Assembly (NCBI GenBank): GCA_016647705.1
Contig: CM028335.1
Span: forward strand, 21,616,905-21,680,904
Source of the DNA: Eucommia ulmoides
Taxonomy: Eukaryota; Streptophyta; Magnoliopsida; Garryales; Eucommiaceae
Length of the DNA: 64,000 nt
Reading direction: 5' to 3'
Each line of letters starts with the position of its first letter. Position 1 is the stretch's first letter. The translations under genes and the position numbers were made by a program. This document shows positions 35,240 through 48,229 of this stretch, in pieces. The notes beneath the pieces are model-generated. The model was not told the origin of the DNA. It searched no databases and was given only the letters and a program-made list of their open reading frames with translations.

Positions 35240-36687
35240 GATACAACTCAAATCACAGCAGCATGCAACTTGCAGTTATGGTGTTCGTATTTTTTACACC
35301 TTCCACATTTTATCTCAGCAACCACTCCTTTATATGGCATACGCTTTTTCTTGGGCTGCCATTTCGTAATTAGCAGAATAATCATAACTTTCGATTCATC
35401 CCATTTTGGTTTCTATAGAGTCGGGACACCATATATACCTTCTAAATAACATCTTTTGTAATATTCAACAAAAAAATATACTTACATATATGAATATAAG
35501 TTTTGACCGCTGTGTTGTATAGCCGCGCACGCATGCATACAAGAAATCAATTATCTTGCCAAATGAAGTAGGTACAAGTTCTCTTGCCCATGTCTACCAA
35601 CACAGATGGGTTTGAATGTACTTCAAAAACGTTTTTTGAGCACTCCACAACATTCCATGTACGTTCATCCCTAATAATTTATCCTATCATTTCATCACGA
35701 ATGGAGCACATCTAATAAACATATGTGCCATTAGTTTGCACCTAATCTTGTTAACCATTAATATGATGGGCAAATGCCAATATTCACGAATTCGTTCATT
35801 AAATGACTTGGCTAAATTTGAAGACATGTCACAATAACTTTTACCTCTAAAAAATATGTTGCAAAAGTTTTCAGGCAACAGATCTTGAAGGAAATTTTTT
35901 ACTCAACCCTTACCTTCTAGCTTCAAATCATGCAGATAAGATTGAACTTCTCCATTGTCGTAGTAACGTTTTACGAACACCTTTAAGAATCACCCTGTGA
36001 CGATATGATATAAAAGTTAACACTTGCTCATATGACACAATTTTAGATAGGTGACCCATAAACGAAAACCAATTGTCATAATTTTCAGCGTCAACAATAG
36101 CAAAAGCAATTGAGAACAACCCTGTAAAGAGTGTTAGTTTAGCAGTCAAAGCATTTACGTAGATAATAAAATTCATGTAACGCATTTGGACAATTAACAG
36201 TAGCATTGAAATGAATTTAAGACAAAGATCTTACCATTGTTTCTATCATTCGCATTCGCCGGCAGCAAACATCCTTTATATCTACACCCCAAGGAAGGTA
36301 CCATCGAGGAATAACATTAGCCTACAATAATTGAACTTATGGATTGTTTCATTAAAGGAAACAAATAGTTTTTGAAAATATCCAGTTTCTTTATCATATT
36401 CCAGTGCTAGATGACTCCCTGGATTTGTGTGCAAGCACGCATCCATATACCAACTCAACTAATCACACTGTAAAGTTCATTCCGTGCTTTCTCAATGCCA
36501 TTCCATGTAATGGAGTTGAGATCTCAATGCCCTAATCATTCTTAAATGTATGCGCAACACCAATCGGTTTAGTAGCCGGGGTGTTTTGAACAAAATCTAC
36601 CAAACAAGACTTCACAACACTAGAGTTCATATTCTCGTTCTTGTTCATCCTAAAGGAAGCACCGCATGTATGTATGTTTTCTAGCTC

Positions 36688-36725
<38 letters not shown>

Positions 36726-37330
36726 AAAAAAAATATCTTATCATTTACTCGACCATGCACTCTCCACACATAACCTCTTTCCACTTTTAGAAGACATTCA
36801 GCAGTTACCCTCTCTTTGTCATTGGTTTTGTATTTAAAACTAAAACCTACTTGGACAACATATTTTCTTAATGTTTTCCATAAACTCGGTAGTTCCACCC
36901 CTAAAGCTCTGTCCTACTTCTTTGATACCATCAGCCCAATGGTTAAACGACAACGCTTTCTGTGGTAAAGGACAATATATTGGCAGCAAATCTTCCACCA
37001 AATTTGCATCACCTCTGTCACCCCGCCTACATCGATATTAAATTAACATATTCCCCCCCCCCCCCACCCGATCCATTACCATTGTCACATATCTTAATAT
37101 CCACCCCCAACAAAGTCAAGTTTCATAGTGCATACAGGACAAACAACCACTTCTAAGTCATCTTAACATGAAATCAAGCATAATTCATGCCCTGGAATAG
37201 AATATTGCAGCTCAAATGAGTCATCTCTCAAAACGCCCCATCTCGCTATCAACTTTTGTATTAAAGCCTCGTACGTGAAATTGTTATCAACTTTTACCCC
37301 CAACGAGTAGCCATCTTACTTGCACATCAG
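35240..37330 (-). pseudogene. MudrA-like transposase of a Mutator-like element
   Basis: Minus strand, N to C: a PB1-like region (NNFTYEALIQKLIARWGV, 37290-37230); a MuDR-type DNA-binding region (GFSFKYKTNDKERVTAECL then YVWRVHGRV, 36845-36750); a (TA)n insertion; SHLALEYDKETGYFQKLF and RLMLFLDGTFLRG (near 36415-36285) with the first acidic residue of the transposase core; FSIAFAIVDAENYDNWFSFM and LTFISYRH (36120-36000); MSSNLAKSFNERIREYWHLP (near 35825-35765); and a C-terminal zinc-knuckle-like KCGRCKKYEHHNC near 35280. The order and wording fit plant MULE transposases. Many stops and frameshifts. It converges with the Ulp1-like pseudogene, the arrangement of Ulp1-bearing MULEs. Confidence 0.8.
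36690..36722. repeat. (TA)n microsatellite inside the transposase remnant
   Basis: Sixteen TA units, read as alternating Tyr-Ile on the minus strand. It falls between the DNA-binding region and the catalytic region. Confidence 0.97.
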
Positions 37331-38930
37331 CACTACGCGCATGGTCATTTTTCTAATATGCTTTTGCAAAACAAATAAAAAACTATACGTCTTACCAATT
37401 CGAACAGACTAAAAACAAACACATTCGTTGTAATGAAAAGTACACATATCCATCGGTAATTGCAAAGACTAGTTAATGAACATAAATGTTAACTGAAGTG
37501 ATGAAAACGTTACCGTTAATGCATATAACTAAATAACAAGGGTATGTTATTGCGTGTATGTTAACAAACTTATAACGATGGACATTAACGTAATTTGGAA
37601 CAATAGATAATCAACAATCACTTTGTGATACGATACATTAATGTTAACACGTATGACATTCCACACCCCACTTACCTTCCCAGTTCCCATATACGAACAA
37701 GGGTTAAAAAGTTAACTTCCAATCATGTGTATGTTAACGTAAATGTCAAACCATCCAAAATTCTCTTTTAAAACTACACGAATGAATGTCCATGTACATT
37801 TCTTTGTAAAGCAAACTCGTCAATATAGTAAAAGATAAAACAAAAACATTATTATTTCAAAATGGGGACTCATTTTATGTTTTTGCACTCAAAATCCATT
37901 AATGAACTTATTAGCCAGAGTTTTGGTACCAATTGTTCTGTGGCAGAAGCCCGGGTATGAGTCAAATCACAGTCGAATGCCATGGACACTTGTGTGTACT
38001 GAATATACTATAAGGGTAGGGTATGCACCTTTCCTAACACCAATTAGTTTTAGGATAAGTGGTTGCACCTGAGGTCCTACGGAACTAGTTTATTGATTCG
38101 AAATCGATTCAAAAACATCACAAAACTTGAACAATCAACAGACTAACCAGTATTACTCGATTTAATTTTCTAACGGTGCTAAAACCTCTACTTCTCTCTC
38201 TACTTCTCTCTCTAACTTTTCGATATCAAATTCGACACTCTCCACCACCGTCTCAATCCCAAAATTGGTTTATAAAAATGAATAAACCTCCTGCAAAAAA
38301 TTTTGTGCACATAAATGGTAACTGCCTAAACAAAATAACCAACTTACCATAACTAAAATTCACTCATTCAACACATCCCCTGAAATCCACAGGGGCAGCT
38401 TCATCCATTTCGTGTGAATCTCTAACCATCAAGGACCAAAAACTTAGTCAATAGTATGGCCTAGATGATCAACGAACCTTACTGTTTGTTTGGATTATCA
38501 ACTAACCTAACTCTTAACTATGGGTAAGAAGAAAAAATTTCTAAAATAATTTGTAGGAAATATCAAAGTCATTGTCAAATTAGGAATTATAGACCAAAAT
38601 GAAGTGAGTTATTTTAGGTGTAACAAAAAAAAAAAAAAATTACCATGAACTGTAGAATCTAATTTCGGTCATAAAATATGTAATTGTAATTCCATTCCAT
38701 CCATTTTAGTTCCAATAGAATTTTTTTTTTTTTTTTTTTTTTTTTTATTCCATTAGATAATCAAATAAAAGAAGAGATTTTTATTATTTAGTCCTTATTC
38801 GAGAGACCATTGAGGAAAAAAAAATCTTTTGAAAAGATCACTTAGGGCTCAGACCTCACCGTACAACCAATTAAGTTTTCAGTCCTTGGTAGAAAAAAAT
38901 GAATCGTTAAAAGACAAATATACCTTTAAA
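37331..38930. other. Noncoding part of the Mutator-like element, no gene seen
   Basis: Contains scattered GTTAAC words at 37480-37740 (for example ATGTTAACGTAAATG near 37728). Also an A14 run near 38626 and a T28 run near 38719-38746. No coding motif. A C-run (about 37050-37066) lies in the pseudogene just before. Confidence 0.45.
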
Positions 38931-39462
38931 ACAAAACCATATCTCTCTCATTTATCTTAACGTTATCTCTATCTCTTTATCTCTCTCTCTCTCTCTTTAT
39001 CCCTAATCACTCATTCCACAATGCTCACTCACTCTTTTTCTCTCTCTCTCTCTAAACCCTAACTAGTCAGTTCACTTTCTCTCTCTAAACCCTAACCATC
39101 GACCGGTCGCTACCGGCGAATTCTTTTCGGTATCAATATCCCAATCCACCGAAAACTTTTCCATACAGAATTGAATTTCCTGATTTGGGTCGAAGCTGGG
39201 GATCGGAGATTGTTGCAAGAGGCTAATCCGACGCCGGATGTGATGGTGGCGAAGGACAGTAGCAGCAACATTTAGACGATAGTAGAGGCGGCGAAGAAAC
39301 AAACCAGATCCGATAGTAAGCTCATGATCAATTTCATCGCTATGACTCCTCCTTCTGCATCTGAATCCGTACAAGAACATCAATGTTGATTTCTGGCATG
39401 ACGTGAACTTTGTCGTCGCCGGTTCCATTGCGTTCCCGTCGGATATACTATTTTGAGAAGAA

Positions 39463-39506
<44 letters not shown>

Positions 39507-40640
39507 CATTTAGAATCTTAGATCTGGGTTTCCAGATCTGGAAAACTCCAGATTGGTTTTTCAGATCTAGAAACCCAGATCTAGGTTTTTGCCGCGTAAT
39601 CAAATAGCCATATGCCTTTCCAACGGTTCACTCTCTTTCTCTCTCTGTCTCTCTCTCTCTCTCTCTCTTCTCTTTAACACATCTCTTTCTAAACCCTAAC
39701 TAGTCTCCATGGATGTCGCATCTCTCTCCATCTTTCAGATCTTTGAAACTCATATCTGGAATTCCCAAATCTGAATTTTTCAGATCTGGATTATTTCGCT
39801 CTGAATTCTCGTTGGTTGGTATGTTTGGCTTGCATTTATGTTATGATCGTTTTCAAATATCTATGGTTCAGAGATGGTGTCGGCGGTGATGATGGTGGGA
39901 ATACGAATGGTGGTGGAGGTTTACGTTAACGTTAGTGTTTGCATGAATTTTTCACATATATTTTTTCGGACAACATGAAATACGCTAACGTTAACATAGA
40001 AGAGAACCCAAAAAATATGTATTAACGTTAACTCAAACCCAACCCAAACACACATTCAGCTCAAAAAGACATATTATCACATATAGTAGTTAACATTAAT
40101 GGGCACAAGACAAAAGTATGCAACAGGACGTTAACATAAATGTTCAAGCAAAATACGTTAATGCACAGAACCCCCAAAACACAAAATACGTTAACGCTAA
40201 AACCCACAATCCGATGGTGAAAATGCATTAACGTTAATGAACACAAAACAGATGAGGAAGATGCGTTAACATGAACACACAAAAAGAACATGAAATACGT
40301 TAACATTAACGTGAAATACAAATCGCAGTTTTGTAATATAGGCAATTCGTATTGTCTGAACATTTACATTAACGTTAATATCCTATTTATATAATTTTGT
40401 CTTGTTGCATAGGACAAAATAACAGAATCATAAATACGAGTGAACAGTAAGGCCAAAATACAGAGACCTTTTACTAAAGTTTCTTTGTAATTAAGGCTAG
40501 TAGAGGTCTGAATTCTAAAAAGAGTATCTTTGGAGGACCAAAAAAGTAATTTTACCCATAAAATAATCGAAATAGAAAATAAAAATACTATTCTATTCCA
40601 CTCATTTTGTTTAACCAACCAACGTGAGTACATAAATTAT
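38931..40640. repeat. CT/CpG-rich block and GTTAAC word array (region A)
   Basis: 38945-39700 has CT microsatellites (notably 39466-39508), AAACCCTAAC words and TCAGATCTGGA words. 39916-40380 has about eleven copies of a word like AATACGTTAACGTTAA at 30-45 bp spacing on both strands. The minus-strand ORFs here are compositional. I read it as the end region of a DNA transposon, possibly the one whose genes lie at 27748-37330, but no terminal inverted repeat is identified. Confidence 0.45.
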
Positions 40641-41250
40641 GGGAGTTCATCCCAAGCTAATTGAGTCTTCGGCGGGAAAGCGATGGTAAGATTCTATGCA
40701 TAAGAGCATCTCCAACGGCTCATAGATCCGGTGTGTTATCCCAAAAATGGCATTTTTTAAACCAAAAAATAGCTCCAACGGCTGTTGTATCTGGTGTGCC
40801 AAAAATGGCACACCAGGTCTGTTGTGCCATATTTGGCACAACCATCAGCTTGTGCCATTTGACTATTGGAATAGCAACGGATACTCCAACAGTTTGAAAT
40901 TTCAAAACTAATCCCCCAATTTGGAATATATATATATATATATATATGAAGGAATAAGAAAATCAAAACCGAACCAGATCGAGAATCGCCATCTCAAATA
41001 GCACAACCAGATCTAAATCACACAACTGTCGCATTTTTCAAGCTAACAGAGTAGTTTGCCTTCGCCGTCGTCGCAAGCCTCATCGAAGTTCGCCATTGCA
41101 AGCCTCCATCACAGTTTACCTTTGCCGCTGTCACCTTCGCCATCTCCATCGAAAGCCTTCCCCGCCATCGCCGCAAGCCTCCATTGCAGATCCTCTATGT
41201 TTGTGTTTGTGTGTGTGTGTATTGTCCAATTTGTGTGAGATTAGGGGAGT
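40641..41250. repeat. GAGCATCTCCAACGG-type repeat with paired palindromes
   Basis: AAGAGCATCTCCAACGGCTC near 40703 is a common start of plant non-autonomous DNA transposons, from memory. TGGTGTGCCA/TGGCACACCA (about 40790-40813) and TTGTGCCA/TGGCACAA (about 40824-40843) are two adjacent perfect palindromes. A CpG-rich CGCCRTCGCC stretch follows (41055-41200). No matching right end was found. Confidence 0.4.
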
Positions 41251-42900
41251 ATATAACCCCAATTTATGTTAGATTAATTAGGGCTATGTATTGGGATGGG
41301 TTATGGACAAGGGGGTTGGGTTAGGCTAATTTAGATTAGGGAATTGGGGTTGGATTATAGACTGGGCTAATCAAAAAAATCAATTGATTAACTTTAAAAT
41401 GAAGGAAAATTATTATTTTATCTTTTTAATAATTTATTAAACGGTTTTATGAGAAAATATTATTTGTTAAAAGTAAAAATTAATATTTAGCGGTTAAAAT
41501 TTTAATTTTTATAATTTAGTTTGAAACTAAAAACTAATGTTTTGATGTGCTATTTGACCTGCCATTTATTTATTTATTTTTCGTTTGTTTTTGACTTGTG
41601 CGAGACCACTTTTAGAGTGACCAATACGTTACCACTAAGCTGTTTTACAGGAAAGAAATTGTTATAAATGGGGCCCAATCAAGTCCCAATCAAGTGTTGT
41701 TTTCACATTGCGGGGAGGCTTCACGCTTTTACATAGACGCGTTTTGGACAAAGCTGCTTTAGTTTTGCCGCAGTGGTCAAGGTAAGGACAAGGTAAAGGC
41801 GTGTTTTTTTCCCTTTAAAAATCTCCCACCATCGATCAATGAGGTTACTTACGGACATTAGTATTTTTACCAATAAAATAAAATAAAAATTAAATAATCA
41901 AATTAAAAAAAATAATGGTATCAATTTAATTATAATTACAAATGACATCATTTGATGATATCATGTTTTGCATCGTTACATCCCTTCTAACTAGGAAAAG
42001 TGGCATTGCTTAGTAAGGAAGTGTTGGTTTTTTCAGTTCATTCCTGAGCTTAAGGTAGGTGATTGATTTGTAATGTTGAATGAGTAATTAGAGCAACTCC
42101 ATGTCAAATCTTGGGTATCCGATAACCACATTAGATTTCAACTAATTCGAATTGAACCAGGTAGGACCACAAAAACGGCAAAACTCTCTCTACCGAGTTT
42201 TAACATAGTTGCACCAATAAATGTGCTATCATGTGTGCCGAATACAGAGTAAGAGCCAAAATATTTGATTAGTAGGTGAGTGGGTTAATTAGAGTTAATT
42301 AATTAATTTGAGTTTAAATATAGTTGAGCTGATGTTGGGTTTGTTTAATTAGGATTGGGTAAGATTTATCTAATTAGATTTATATTAATTTAGATTTAAT
42401 TAAATTTAGTTGGATTTAAATAAGTTTTATTTATTTGAATATAATTAGATATGGTGGAGTTTTAATTTATTAATTTTATTTTAGTTGAGTTGAGTTATAT
42501 TAACTAATTTATTTTTATTTTATTTCGAAAAAAAAAAAAAAAAATTACTACAATTGTTGGAGTATTCATGTTATATTATTCTTTGTGCGCCACATTTAGC
42601 AAATGAAGTCAAAATCTATTTGTAAAGGAGCAACCAAGCCTTGCCACGTCACCACGTCCCCAAGTGCGCCTATTCCCATTTATCAAAAAATTAAAATAAA
42701 AAACAGGGGTGAAAAAAGAGAGGACGAAAAAAAATAATTAAAAAAAAAATTGTTTGATTGGATGGAAAAAGAAAAAAGAAAAAAAAAAATCTTATTTGAC
42801 CAGGGAAGGAAATATGATGGAAAATTAAAAAAGGATGAAAAAATGATTTTTAATATTTAGTCCTAATTTTAGTTTCTCTTCAATAACTATTTTAAACAAA
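41251..42900. other. AT-rich sequence, nothing recognised
   Basis: No ORF, no paired repeats. A/T homopolymers at 42526-42544 and A-rich 42700-42795. Confidence 0.5.
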
Positions 42901-43043
42901 CAAGTTATTATTTTGTCCATTTTCAAAACATTATTAGCCTTTAGTTCTTGATAGAAAATGAATGAACATATATATCCTTGTGTATATAATAGAGAAACGC
43001 TAATCATCCGATTCATTTTTACCGTTAATTTTCAATCATCCTT

Positions 43044-43078
<35 letters not shown>

Positions 43079-44110
43079 CGCGCGCAAGCCGCACTGTTCG
43101 ACGTGGCCGCAAACACTGGCGGAGAACCCAGTCGATGGCTACGAACACTAGAAGACTTGGAATGTCCATACGCCGCCGATCATGTTCAGATCTGGAATGT
43201 TCACACCACGTCAGTCTTTTTCTCTCTCGCTCTGTCTCTCTCCCCCCTCTGTTCACATTCATCGGGCCGCCAGCCAAGCCAATCATTTTCTTTGACGTCG
43301 GTCGTGTTCAGATTTGGAATGTTCATACGTTGTCGATCGTGTTCTCTTTCTCTCTCTCAGATCAAAAAATTCTAAATCTCGAAAACCCTAGATCTAAAAG
43401 TCCAGTAACGGCAAATGGACGACGGCAAATGGTGGTTTCGTTTGTCGGCGACGATGACCAACAGAGGCAACAGCGAATGAGACAAATGAGTTTTTTTGTG
43501 AATGTTCACACCAATTCAGATCCATTTTGATTTTGTTAGTCGTGATTTTGGTAGAGCTTTTGTTTATTCATTGTGAATGTTATTTTCATTGATTTTCGTT
43601 TGTTCCTAGTGAATATTCATATCAATTTATTTTTTGGTGAATGATCGTTGTGGTTCGATGAGCATTCATACCGATTTTTATTTTCGGTAAATATGTCATT
43701 GTGGTTGGTGAATATTCATACCAATTTTGTTTTTGTTGATCTTAAGGGATTTTTTCAATATTTTGATTTATTGTTGTTGGTTGATTTTAGTTTTTTTTTT
43801 TTTTAAATAGTAGTATGAATGTTCATAAAAACAAAAGAACGTATATATATTTTTCGTAGTTTTTATGAACATAACAAAAAAACGTAAAATAAGAGTACAT
43901 GGAAACATAACGAAGAACGTAATATTCACATAAATTGTGAACATTCACAGCAAAAAAAACCAACCCATTAATATCAATTAAAATTAAAATGTTTAAATAT
44001 AACAACATAAAAAATATGAATGTATATTTTACAGAACAATATTTTATGTAAATTATGAAAAAATGATGGTAAAAAAACGGGGAACTATTTTTTATAACAT
44101 CCCTAGGGGC
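42901..44110. repeat. CT/CpG-rich block and GTGAATATTCAT word array (region B)
   Basis: 43045-43400 is CT microsatellite plus CpG-rich sequence. From 43499 on, a word like GTGAATRTTCAYACCAATTT recurs (43499, 43611, 43655, 43711) and appears reversed at 43815-43945. Similar build to region A and to 46860-49740, with a different word. The 190-aa plus-strand ORF over the CT repeats (42958-43530) is compositional. Confidence 0.5.
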
Positions 44111-45306
44111 TAAATATTGAGGGCCTTTTTAATAGACACTATATCATTGGAGGATTATAAAATATATTGTATTCGACTTGAATGATGATTACTATAATTA
44201 TAATCCTAGTGCAATTAATTATTCTTTTATTATTTGGTAAATTGTTTATTTTTACACGATTTGAAATATTGATGTTAGATTTTTTATTTTGTTTTTATAA
44301 AATGTAAGGTTAAAATGTTTTTTTTAAAAATCTTGTAATTTTTCTTTCCTCACTAAACATAAAATATTATTTTTTTTCTTCGTTTACATCTCTCTAACAA
44401 AACAACTCTAATGAAAATGATTTTTTTTCTACAAAGCATAATTTTTTTTTCCATTTCTCACTTCCTTTTCCTTTTCATTATACTAGAGATACCCTTATTA
44501 TTTTGACAAATAATAAGGACATTATTTATAGTTTTCATAATACATGAAACACCCTCTATCATATTTTGTTGAGAAAAATACCCTTGGAGCATATTCTTTT
44601 CTTATCATTTTCTTCTCTAATTTTTGTTTTATTATTTTCTATTTTTTACTCTCTTTTATGTTATTTTTTATTTTATTTTTCTTTTGTTCGTAATGTTTTA
44701 GGTTTTTTTTTTTTTTTTTTTTATGGGGTTCATAAAAAAAAAAAAAAAAAAAAAGGAATTAAAAAAATTGGAAAACAAGAAACATAAAATAAAACAAAAA
44801 GACAACTTTAAATTTAAAGACAGAAAATACAAACAAATATTTTAAAAAAAAAAATTTAATTCATTTTTTTTAAACTTTTTCAAATCATAGGTTTTTTTTT
44901 TTTTTTTTTAAGTTTTTTATTCTGTTTTTTTTTTTTTTTTTTTTTACAAATATCATGCCAAAAATTTAAAAAGAAATAAAAAATGCAGAATAAAAGTGAA
45001 AAGAATTAAATATAAAAAAAAAAAATAAAAAACATAGAAGGGGAGAGAGTATGAAAAAGAAAACGAAAGATATATATTATAAGGGTATTTTTGTTAACAA
45101 AATGTGATAGAAGGTATCTTAGGTAACCAAATTGAAAAGATAAGATATGTCTTAGGTATTATGAAAATGACATGGGATGTTTTTTATATTTGTTTAAACT
45201 TTTATTATAAATACCCTCATTTTATTTCCTAACATTTACCTCTCTTAACTACTTTTCCAACACTCGAAGATTTGGAAGAATTTCGAGGACCGATCGAGCC
45301 AAGACT
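44111..45306. other. A/T homopolymer-rich sequence, no gene
   Basis: Long T runs (44703-44722, 44891-44909, 44926-44944) and A runs (44737-44756). One T run faces an A run within 40 bp, so it can fold back. No coding signal. Confidence 0.6.
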
Positions 45307-45994
45307 TAGGGCATGTTTGATAAAAAAATTAAGGACTTAAAATTGATTATATTAAGTACTTAATTAATTAAGTTTGTTTGATAAATGTAATTAGTATCAC
45401 TTAATTAATTAAGTTAACTTAAAAATTAAGTCAAAATGTGAATAAAAAATTAAGTCAAGGTCTCTTCACTTATTTTATTTTGCTTAATGCACTCCATTAT
45501 TTTCTACTTAAAAAAAAAATTATATTTTGACAATTTTACCTTTAATCCCCTACAAGGGTTTAATTAAAGTTATGATTAATGAGAATTGAATTAATTTTGG
45601 ATTATTTTATGATTTTAATTTTATTTTATATTTAAATTATTGTTATAATTTAATTTAAGTAATCAAACTACATAAAAAAAATACATAATATTTACATATT
45701 TTTAGGTTAATTTCTATTTTTAATTTTAATATAATTTTTTTTTTTAAATGACACCCTGATTTTATTGCTTTGTTCTCAATTTTTTTTTCTCACATTATCT
45801 TAATTCAAAGGTAGTTATGTAAATTAAATAATTTTTAGCATACAACTTTTTTATTTATCAAACAAATAAAAAAAAATCAGCACTTTATTTTCAGTACAAT
45901 TTTATCAAACAATCTTCTGAAATTTTCAGCACTTAATTTTCAGCACTTAAATTTTTAACACTTAAAAATTAAGTTGTTATCAAACAAGTTCTTA
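45307..45994. mobile_element. MITE-like element
   Basis: Ends TAGGGCATGTTTGATAA and, reversed, TAAGAACTTGTTTGATAA form an imperfect terminal inverted repeat. Inside are repeated GCACTTAAWTTTT and ACTTAATTAATTAAG words. Related copies lie at 52822-54250 in the other orientation. The 8-bp flanks do not match well, so the superfamily is open (hAT-like termini are a guess). Confidence 0.65.
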
Positions 45995-46693
45995 GAAAGT
46001 TATAAGAAGAAATCCAAGTGCCAACCTCAAAGAAGATCAAGTTCGAGAAAGGTAAGACCCAAGACTTCTCTTTTGCTCTTGCTTTCTTCTTTTGCATGCA
46101 TAATTAGAATCTATGCCAGATGTCCATATAGTTTTGCGAAGAAAAATTAAATAGTGGTTACTACTTGAACAACATGAAGCTGACCATATTGTGTAGTTAA
46201 CATGTAATTTCAAAAATTAAATTTCTTCAAAATAGGTTAATATTCCGAAATTATTCCTTGATTTTTTGGTAAAATTTTTGAAGTAATTTTTTAAAGTTTC
46301 GATATTATTTTGGACAAATTTGTCAAAATGACAAGTTATACGATTATAATGGAGTATAGCATAGCAGAAGACATCACTTGAACAGTTGCAGTATTTTGGA
46401 ACATATGAGACACCAATTATGGGAATTGTTTCATCAGAAAAACCTAATTGTTTGATGTCGGGACTAGTTTAGAACGGACAAAAATATTTGTAGCAACTAC
46501 ATGCAATGGCTTATATGGTTGTGACTTAAAAAAAAAATTAAAAAAAAAAAAAAAACCATATTTGTTGAGACTAAAAAAACTACTTTATCTTACTTAAACG
46601 TCATTCAATCAAATGAATTTGGCTCAAGAAGTTAAATGAGCTTTAAATTTTTCTTCCCCAGAAAAAGATAGGGTGTTTTTTTTTTTTTTTTTT
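45995..46693. other. AT-rich sequence, nothing recognised
   Basis: No ORF. Contains A-rich (46528-46556) and T-rich (46677-46694) runs. Confidence 0.5.
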
Positions 46694-46834
46694 TAATCTA
46701 ACTAGAGGACAAAAAAATAATACACATTTAAAAGTGGTTATAAAAGGTAGGGTGTTTTTTATCCTTGTAATTTTTTTAGTTATTTTTATAACCACTTTTA
46801 AATGTGTATTATTTTTTGGTCCTCTATTTGGTTA
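46694..46834. repeat. Foldback repeat, about 50-bp arms
   Basis: AAATAATACACATTTAAAAG with GTGGTTATAAAA at 46716-46746 faces TTTATAACCAC with TTTTAAATGTGTATTATTT at 46786-46816. The similarity extends outward through AGAGGAC/GTCCTCT. The loop is about 40 bp. It would make a strong hairpin; it is a MITE remnant or a small-RNA source at most. Confidence 0.75.
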
Positions 46835-47951
46835 AGGTGTATATTGTGTTTATCTTTGGGCACCTACGTGGAGGTTCCTCTTTAGGTTTTCAAGATTCAA
46901 TCAAACTCACTTGTTTCTTTTTATACCAATAACTCCTTTTTGAATTTTCCTGACCAAAATACCCTCATTTATAATTGATATAAAAAAATCATCATTCATA
47001 AATCACATCCTATTCACCCCACCACCGACCTATTAGCATCGTCAATCAACTCGTTGTTCGCCGCTACCGGTCGACTTCGCTGTCGCCGTCCTCTTCTCTG
47101 TTCATCTTCACCATCGCTAACGCCGTTTTCCGTCACTGGTTTGTCTTCTCCATCGTCTTTGCCTTCAATGTTGTTGTTCACGTTCGTCGTTCACCATTCG
47201 TCGTCTGCTGTCGCCGTTCACCGTTAATCGTTCGCATCCGTCGTTAATCGTTTGCATCCGTTGTTAATCGTTTGCCTCCACCGTTCGTCATTCCACAGCC
47301 ACAAACCTGCAAGATTCACGATTCCATTGAAAACGTCATCTAGGGTTCGGTTAATAATTACACTTTCGCCCCATGTTTAAATTTAGTTTCAATTTTTTCT
47401 TTTCTTTTTTTTTACATTTTCATTCTCAAAAGATCAATTTTTAGAATTCAACAATTGGGCCCAAAAATTGTTTTCAGTGTGTGTTGAAGGTAACACTTCT
47501 TAAAATGCCAAAAATCAAAATATAAGGTGCGTTTTAAATTTAACACTGTCTAGTGTGTTGAATGTAACGCTGTCTAATACTCTCAAAAATTATCTTCTCG
47601 TCAATTCAAAAACTTTAATCGAACTAACTCATCCAAATTGTCTAATAAATCCAAACATCATAAACTTGAATTGATTAGAACTAAACTTCTATCAATCCAA
47701 ACATTATCTAACAAAAACAAACTGTGCATGTTGAATGTAACACCCAATCCAAACATAGGGGATAACTTCTCATCATGCTCAAAATTGATGAATCAAACCG
47801 AATAACAAACAAGAAGTGTTGATGCTCACAATCAATATACATGTTAAATATAACACTGTCTAAAACTTGCCAAAAAATTAAAAAAGTATGCGTGTTGAAT
47901 GTAACATTATCTACTATTTTGAGTGTATCATTCATGCATGCCCCTTCTCAT

Positions 47952-48229
47952 TTTTTTTCTTTTCGATAAGCATAGCTATCATTGATAGAACGGTACAACT
48001 GAGAAAACTAAGAATAGGAGCTTACAAGACTTTGCTCCAATCCCAAACGCAACGACTATAGAAATCTAGCCGACCTAGCAAAGATCCCCTCAAAATCTCA
48101 ACACAGTAATCTATATTTAGAGATTCTACGAGTATCTCCGCTACATGGAAGGCACAACAAGATTCTCAATACACAAATTAACCCAAGGAAAAAATGCTGA
48201 GATCCCCAATGTACGTATTGACCTCCTGG
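47952..48229 (-). mobile_element. 5'-truncated LINE-like insertion
   Basis: 278 bp bounded by a perfect 17-bp target duplication, TGCATGCCCCTTCTCAT (47935-47951 and 48230-48246). The minus strand ends in an A-rich tail. Short length, a poly-A end and a long duplication show target-primed retrotransposition. No ORF remains, so LINE versus SINE rests on the absence of a tRNA-like box. Confidence 0.85.

Noticed and set aside
39072..39509. 145-aa minus-strand ORF with an Arg-Glu repeat
   Set aside because: The N-terminus is the CT microsatellite. The rest is compositionally open CpG-rich DNA with no recognisable motif.
42958..43530. 190-aa ORF, the longest in the window
   Set aside because: It runs through a CT microsatellite and CpG-rich repeat; overlapping ORFs exist on both strands and no domain is visible.
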